Source: Agromyces sp. G08B096 (GTDB taxonomy: Bacteria; Actinomycetota; Actinomycetes; Actinomycetales; Microbacteriaceae). From it: DNA of 64,000 nt. The translations under genes and the position numbers were made by a program. The notes beneath the pieces are model-generated. The model was not told where the DNA came from and did no database searches. It was given only the letters and a program-made list of their open reading frames with translations. Each line of letters starts with the position of its first letter. The stretch's first letter is position 1. The stretch spans positions 2,976,001 through 3,040,000 of the forward strand of contig NZ_CP158374.1 of the NCBI RefSeq assembly GCF_040267705.1, in the 5' to 3' direction. This document shows, in pieces, positions 59,915 through 64,000 of the stretch.

Positions 59915-61612
59915 CTACAGGAACCTGGCGTACGCCCCCACCGTGAGGAAGGTGGGGAACTCCGGCTCGAGCGCCACCGTGCGGAACACCGAGATGGCGT
60001 CGTCGAAGCGGTCGCCCTCGAACCGGGGCAGCCCCGCCACGGCCGCCGCCATCAGCCGGACGATCGACGTCTGGTCGATGCGCGTACCCTCCGCCGTGAC
60101 GGTGTTGTCGTGAAGCCACTGCCACACCTGCGAACGGGCGATCTCCGCGGTCGCGGCGTCCTCCATCAGGTTGTCGAGTGCCGCGGCACCGGTGCCCCGC
60201 AGCCACGACTCGAGGTAGCGGATCGCGATCGAGATGTTCTCCTGCACGCCCGCCTCGGTCACCTCGCCGCCCGTCGACGGGATGTCGAGGAGCTGGGCCG
60301 CGGTCACGGCGACGTCCTCGCGGAGCCGGTGCAGCTGGTTCGGCCGCTCGCCGAGCACCCGGTCGAACTCCGCGCGCGCCGTCGGGATGAGGTCGGGGTG
60401 CGCGACCCAGGTGCCGTCGAACCCGTCGGTCGCCTCACGGCGCTTGTCCGCGGCGACGGCGGCGAGCGCGCGCTCGGTCACCTCGGGGTCACGCCGGTTC
60501 GGGATGAACGCACTCATGCCGCCGATGGCATACGCACCGCGCTGGTGGCAGGTCGCGACGAGCAGTTCGGTGTACGCCCGCATGAACGGCACCGTCATGG
60601 TGATCTGCTTCCGGTCGGGCAGCACCCAGCGGCGGCCGCGGGAACGGAACGTCTTCACGATCGAGAAGATGTAGTCCCACCGGCCGGCGTTCAGCCCGGC
60701 GCAGTGCTCGCGCAGCTCGTAGAGGATCTCCTCCATCTGGAAGGCGGCCTGGATCGTCTCGATGAGCACCGTCGCCCGGACCGTGCCGCGCGGCAGCCCC
60801 ACCGCCTCCTGCGCGAACACGAAGATGTCGTTCCACAGCTTCGCCTCGCGGTGCGACTCCAGCTTCGGCAGGTAGAAGTACGGCCCGCGGCCGAGCTCGA
60901 CCAGCCGGCGCGCGTTGTGGAAGAAGTACAGCCCGAAGTCGACGAGCGACCCTGACGCCTGGAGGGCGCGCCCCGCCCGGTCATGGAACCGAAGGTGCTT
61001 CTCGGTCAGGTGCCAGCCGCGCGGACGGAAGACGATCGTCGGCGTCTCGGCGAGCTCCCGCTCGACCCGATAGGCGCGCCCGTCGGGACTCGTGTACTCG
61101 AGCCTGCCTCGGAGCGCGTCGAACAGGCTCAGCTGCCCCTCGACGACGTTGCGCCAGGTCGGGCTCGTGGCATCCTCCTGATCGGCGAGCCAGACCTTCG
61201 CGTCGGAGTTCAGCGCGTTGATCGCCATCTTCCGATCGGTGGGGCCGGTGATCTCGACCCGGCGGTCTTCGAGGCCCGGGCCCGCGCCGGCGACCCGCCA
61301 GGAGCGGTCCGCCCGGAGGTGCGCGGTCTCGGGCAGGAAGTGCGGGTCACGGCCGTTCGCCGCGTCGACCCGCGTCTGCAGGCGTGCGGCGAGCAGGTCG
61401 TGCCTCGTGCCGGCGAACCGGTCGTGAAGCTCGGCGAGGAAGGCCAGCGCGTCGGGCGTGAGGATCTCTGCGTCGCGCTCGCCGAGCGGCGCGACGACCT
61501 CGATCCGGGGCTCGTGCGCCTCGAAGGGGCGCGGGGCGGGCGGGCGGGCGGTGGTCGCGCCGGTCGCGGGCGCGGTCGTCTCGGAGTCGGTGCGGTCGAT
61601 CGTGATGGTCAT
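59915..61612 (-). CDS. aceB: Malate synthase A
   Basis: 565 aa, the normal length of the A isoform. It condenses glyoxylate with acetyl-CoA to malate in the glyoxylate shunt. Conserved blocks include AINALNSDAKVWLADQEDA, FRPRGWHLTEKH, ATVLIETIQAAFQMEEILYELR, GRWDYIFSIVKTF and MSAFIPNRRDPEV. The first 30 residues are a Thr/Pro-rich extension. GAGGACGAAG lies upstream of ATG 61612. It follows aceA by 33 bp, so the two shunt enzymes are cotranscribed. Confidence 0.97.
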   Translation of the reverse strand: MTITIDRTDSETTAPATGATTARPPAPRPFEAHEPRIEVVAPLGERDAEILTPDALAFLAELHDRFAGTRHDLLAARLQTRVDAANGRDPHFLPETAHLRADRSWRVAGAGPGLEDRRVEITGPTDRKMAINALNSDAKVWLADQEDATSPTWRNVVEGQLSLFDALRGRLEYTSPDGRAYRVERELAETPTIVFRPRGWHLTEKHLRFHDRAGRALQASGSLVDFGLYFFHNARRLVELGRGPYFYLPKLESHREAKLWNDIFVFAQEAVGLPRGTVRATVLIETIQAAFQMEEILYELREHCAGLNAGRWDYIFSIVKTFRSRGRRWVLPDRKQITMTVPFMRAYTELLVATCHQRGAYAIGGMSAFIPNRRDPEVTERALAAVAADKRREATDGFDGTWVAHPDLIPTARAEFDRVLGERPNQLHRLREDVAVTAAQLLDIPSTGGEVTEAGVQENISIAIRYLESWLRGTGAAALDNLMEDAATAEIARSQVWQWLHDNTVTAEGTRIDQTSIVRLMAAAVAGLPRFEGDRFDDAISVFRTVALEPEFPTFLTVGAYARFL

Positions 61613-61645
61613 GGTCTTCGTCCTCTGCGTGGTGGACCCGACGGG

Positions 61646-62992
61646 TCAATGGCTGAACTGGTCTTCCTCGGTCGATCCGACGAGGGCGAGCGTGGCGCTG
61701 GAGGGGTTCAGGGCCGTGGCGATGCGGTCGAAGTACCCGGTGCCGACCTCGCGCTGGTGGCGCGTGGCCGTGTAGCCGGAGGTCTCCGAGGCGAATTCCG
61801 CCTCCTGGAGCTCGACGTAGGCCGACATGTGGCGCTCGGAGTAGTCCTTCGCGAGCGTGAACATGCCGTGGTTCAGGGAGTGGAAGCCCGCGAGGGTGAT
61901 GAACTGGAACGCGTAGCCCATGGCCGCGAGCTCGCGCTGGAACTTCGCGATCTGGTCGTCGTCGAGGTGACGCTTCCAGTTGAACGACGGGGAGCAGTTG
62001 TAGGCGAGCCGCTTGCCCGGGAACTTCTCGTGCACCGCCTCGGCGAAGCGGCGCGCCAGGTCGAGGTCGGGCTCGGCGGACTCGACCCAGAGCAGGTCGG
62101 CGTACTCGGCGTACGCGAGGCCGCGCGCGATGACCGGCTCGATGCCGTTCCGCACCTCGTAGAAGCCCTCGGCGGTGCGCTCGCCCGTGACGAAGGGCCG
62201 GTCGCGCTCGTCGTGGTCGCTCGTGAGCAGCGTCGCGGCGAGCGCGTCGGTGCGGGCGATGATGATGCTCGGCACGCCGGCGACGTCGGCCGCGAGACGC
62301 GCCGCGTTGATCGTGCGGATGTGCTGGCTCGTCGGGATCAGCACCTTGCCGCCCATGTGCCCGCACTTCTTCTCGCTCGCGAGCTGATCCTCCCAGTGCA
62401 CGCCCGCGGCTCCCGCCTCGATCATCTGGTGCATGAGCTCGTACGCGTTCAGCGGCCCGCCGAACCCGGCCTCCGCGTCGGCGACGATCGGCGCCATCCA
62501 GTCGCCGCCGTGGACGGAGGACGCACCGGGCTGCGAGGCATCCGTCTCGATCTGGCCGGCGCGCAGGAGCGCGTTGTTGATACGGCGCACGACCGCGGGG
62601 ACCGAGTTCGCGGGGTAGAGCGACTGGTCGGGGTAGGTCTGCCCGCTGAGATTCGCGTCGGCGGCGACCTGCCAGCCGGAGAGGTAGATGGCCTTGAGAC
62701 CCGCGCGCACCTGCTGCACGGCCTGGTTGCCGGTCAGCGCACCGAGCGCGGCCGACCACTCCGGGTCCTCCATGCGCTCGAACGCGGTGCCGGTGTTGCG
62801 CTGGATCTGCTCCCAGAGCCGCTCGGCGCCGCGGCGGGCGAGCGTGCGCTCCTCCCGGACGGGTCCGCGGAGGGCGATGACGTCCTCGGCGGTGTAGTCG
62901 CGGCGGACGCCCTCCCAACGCGGGTCGGCATCCCACTCGAGCTGCAGTTCGGCAGCGGTCTGGGTCTGGTCGCCGGGGCGGGTGGTGCTCAT
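61646..62992 (-). CDS. aceA: Isocitrate lyase
   Basis: 448 aa. It cleaves isocitrate to glyoxylate and succinate, the first shunt step. The active-site Cys is in [15 protein letters not shown], and other blocks are [48 protein letters not shown] and [13 protein letters not shown]. The start ATG 62992 is preceded by GGGAG. The 182-bp upstream region probably carries the acetate-responsive promoter; I found no clear RamB- or GlxR-like site there. It forms an operon with aceB. Confidence 0.98.
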   Translation of the reverse strand: MSTTRPGDQTQTAAELQLEWDADPRWEGVRRDYTAEDVIALRGPVREERTLARRGAERLWEQIQRNTGTAFERMEDPEWSAALGALTGNQAVQQVRAGLKAIYLSGWQVAADANLSGQTYPDQSLYPANSVPAVVRRINNALLRAGQIETDASQPGASSVHGGDWMAPIVADAEAGFGGPLNAYELMHQMIEAGAAGVHWEDQLASEKKCGHMGGKVLIPTSQHIRTINAARLAADVAGVPSIIIARTDALAATLLTSDHDERDRPFVTGERTAEGFYEVRNGIEPVIARGLAYAEYADLLWVESAEPDLDLARRFAEAVHEKFPGKRLAYNCSPSFNWKRHLDDDQIAKFQRELAAMGYAFQFITLAGFHSLNHGMFTLAKDYSERHMSAYVELQEAEFASETSGYTATRHQREVGTGYFDRIATALNPSSATLALVGSTEEDQFSH

Positions 62993-63174
62993 CGTCGAAG
63001 CTCCCTCGTGTCGTCGTGGCCCGGATGCGAGACCGCGTCCGGGGCGGTGTGCATTCAGCCTGCGGGCGCTCCGGTGGGGTCGACGACGATCCGAGGGGGT
63101 GAACTTCCCGGGTTCTTCTGCGGCACGGAAGATTCCCGACCCGGCGCACCGGCCGGCCGGGCTTCGTGCGCCGA

Positions 63175-64000
63175 TCAGCCGCGCGAGGTTCCGTAGCGGG
63201 CTGCGAGCGCCTCCCCCAGCTCGGCGAGGCGCGCCCGGAGCGAGTCGGGTTCGACCACCTCGGCCACGGCGGCCCACGCCGCGAGCTTCGTGGCGAGCAC
63301 GGCTTCGGCCGGCGCCCGGGCGATCACCCGCACCCGCCCGTCGTCCGCCGTTCCGTCCAGTTCGGCGTCGCCGAGCCAGCCCCGGACTTCGTCCGCCGAG
63401 GCGGGGTCGACGAGCACGACGGCCCGCGCGCGCGAACGCGCCTCGGCGATGCCGGCGGATGCCTCGGCCCAGGCCTGCTCGAGCGAGAACGCGTCGGGCG
63501 GCTCGAAGGTCTCCTCGAGCGGCTCGACGTCCTGCATCCGGTCGAGGCGGTACGTGCGGCGCGCTGCGACCGCGTCGCCCGGCAGGTCGGCGCCGTCGGC
63601 CCGTGCCACGTCGGCCACGAGGTACCAGGTGCCGCCGTGGTCCACGAGTCCGAGCGGTCGCACGACGCGCTCGCGGTCGGACTCCGACCCCCACGCCCGG
63701 TAGCCGAACCGGATGACCCGACGCTCGACGACGGCTGCCTGGACGACGGCCAGGGACCGGGCACCGGCCGCACCCGCCGCACCGTCGCCGGCGCCGACGG
63801 TGGCGGTGGCGGTGGCGGTCGTGACGTCGAGCCGCCTCGCCCATCCGCCCGCTTCCGCGATCACCGCGCCGGCCGCCGCCTCGGCATCGGCGCGGAACGT
63901 CGCGGGCAGCGCACGGAGCACTTTGCGCAGGACCGAGCGACCCTCCGGACTGTCGCCGGCGCGCGGCCCGAGGAGCAGGAACAGCGAGCGCGCCTCGGCG
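63175..64000 (-). CDS. WYL-domain transcriptional regulator (5' end outside window)
   Basis: The frame is open to the right edge, so the N-terminal helix-turn-helix is missing; at least 275 residues are visible. The part near the edge ([33 protein letters not shown]) is the linker usual in actinobacterial WYL/PafC-like regulators. The WYL domain follows ([42 protein letters not shown]), with GTWYLVA carrying the name-giving residues, and a WCX-like C-terminal domain. Apparent internal GTG starts near 63921 are not needed. It is on the same strand as aceA but separated by 182 bp, so it is probably its own unit. Confidence 0.85.
   Translation of the reverse strand, partial: AEARSLFLLLGPRAGDSPEGRSVLRKVLRALPATFRADAEAAAGAVIAEAGGWARRLDVTTATATATVGAGDGAAGAAGARSLAVVQAAVVERRVIRFGYRAWGSESDRERVVRPLGLVDHGGTWYLVADVARADGADLPGDAVAARRTYRLDRMQDVEPLEETFEPPDAFSLEQAWAEASAGIAEARSRARAVVLVDPASADEVRGWLGDAELDGTADDGRVRVIARAPAEAVLATKLAAWAAVAEVVEPDSLRARLAELGEALAARYGTSRG

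Noticed and set aside
62993-63174. RamB- or GlxR-type site upstream of aceA
   Set aside because: I looked for the expected inverted repeats and found none convincing. The region holds only weak GC-rich repeats.

Overview
This is a GC-rich chromosomal window. Codon usage, lipoprotein signals, the gene families and the frequent word GGATGCC/GGCATCC all point to an actinobacterium of the Microbacteriaceae (Agromyces/Microbacterium-like). That placement is inferred, because no 16S gene is present. Coding density is very high and no gap between genes exceeds 300 bases. I saw no tRNA, rRNA, CRISPR, prophage or insertion sequence.

Layout. (1) 1-5110 (+): the end of a carbohydrate ABC transport operon (permease, lipoprotein binding protein), then a LacI regulator fused to a DUF6807/PmoA-like domain, coupled to a Gfo/Idh/MocA dehydrogenase. 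(2) 5097-14297 (-): a seven-gene sugar/glycan operon (ROK kinase, mannose-6-phosphate-isomerase-like protein, binding protein, two permeases, six-hairpin glycosidase, SGNH esterase). It is followed by its probable LacI repressor (14395-15429) and a divergent secreted beta-propeller protein (15627-16766). Near-identical 14-bp LacI operators sit at both promoters. (3) 16791-18118: rplJ-rplL with an L10 leader and a partly duplicated terminator. (4) 18317-20543: MFS drug exporter and MarR repressor with a clear promoter and operator. (5) 20637-27413: RidA-like protein, a two-component system, a divergent MacB-like exporter probably under its control, and two tandem membrane-anchored amidase-domain proteins. 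(6) 27417-36797: an RbsABC-type sugar operon with two TIM-barrel isomerases and a dehydrogenase, opposite a ROK repressor. (7) 36875-42374: YqaJ-type nuclease, alpha/beta hydrolase, glycosyltransferase, Pr6Pr membrane protein, and an ArsR-type regulator opposite an MFS exporter. (8) 42414-57753 (-): a nine-gene phosphosignalling and cell-envelope operon. (9) 57880-64000: GNAT, HerA-like ATPase, the glyoxylate shunt pair aceA-aceB, and a WYL regulator cut by the window end.

The most unusual region is (8). A Ser/Thr kinase with no extracellular sensor, a 2,008-residue Ig/Fn3 surface protein, a possible 43-aa Ser-Ala repeat peptide, MoxR, DUF58, a transglutaminase-like protein lacking its catalytic Cys and His, an FHA protein, a PP2C phosphatase and a tail-anchored protein with five repeated TVVV-type threonine motifs follow each other. 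Every junction is a start/stop overlap. I read it as a self-contained kinase/phosphatase/FHA relay tied to an envelope-assembly machine. The individual families are known; the combined reading is inference.

The carbohydrate regions share one logic. A local repressor (LacI, LacI fusion or ROK) controls an ABC importer together with intracellular sugar enzymes and, in region 2, a secreted protein outside the main operon.
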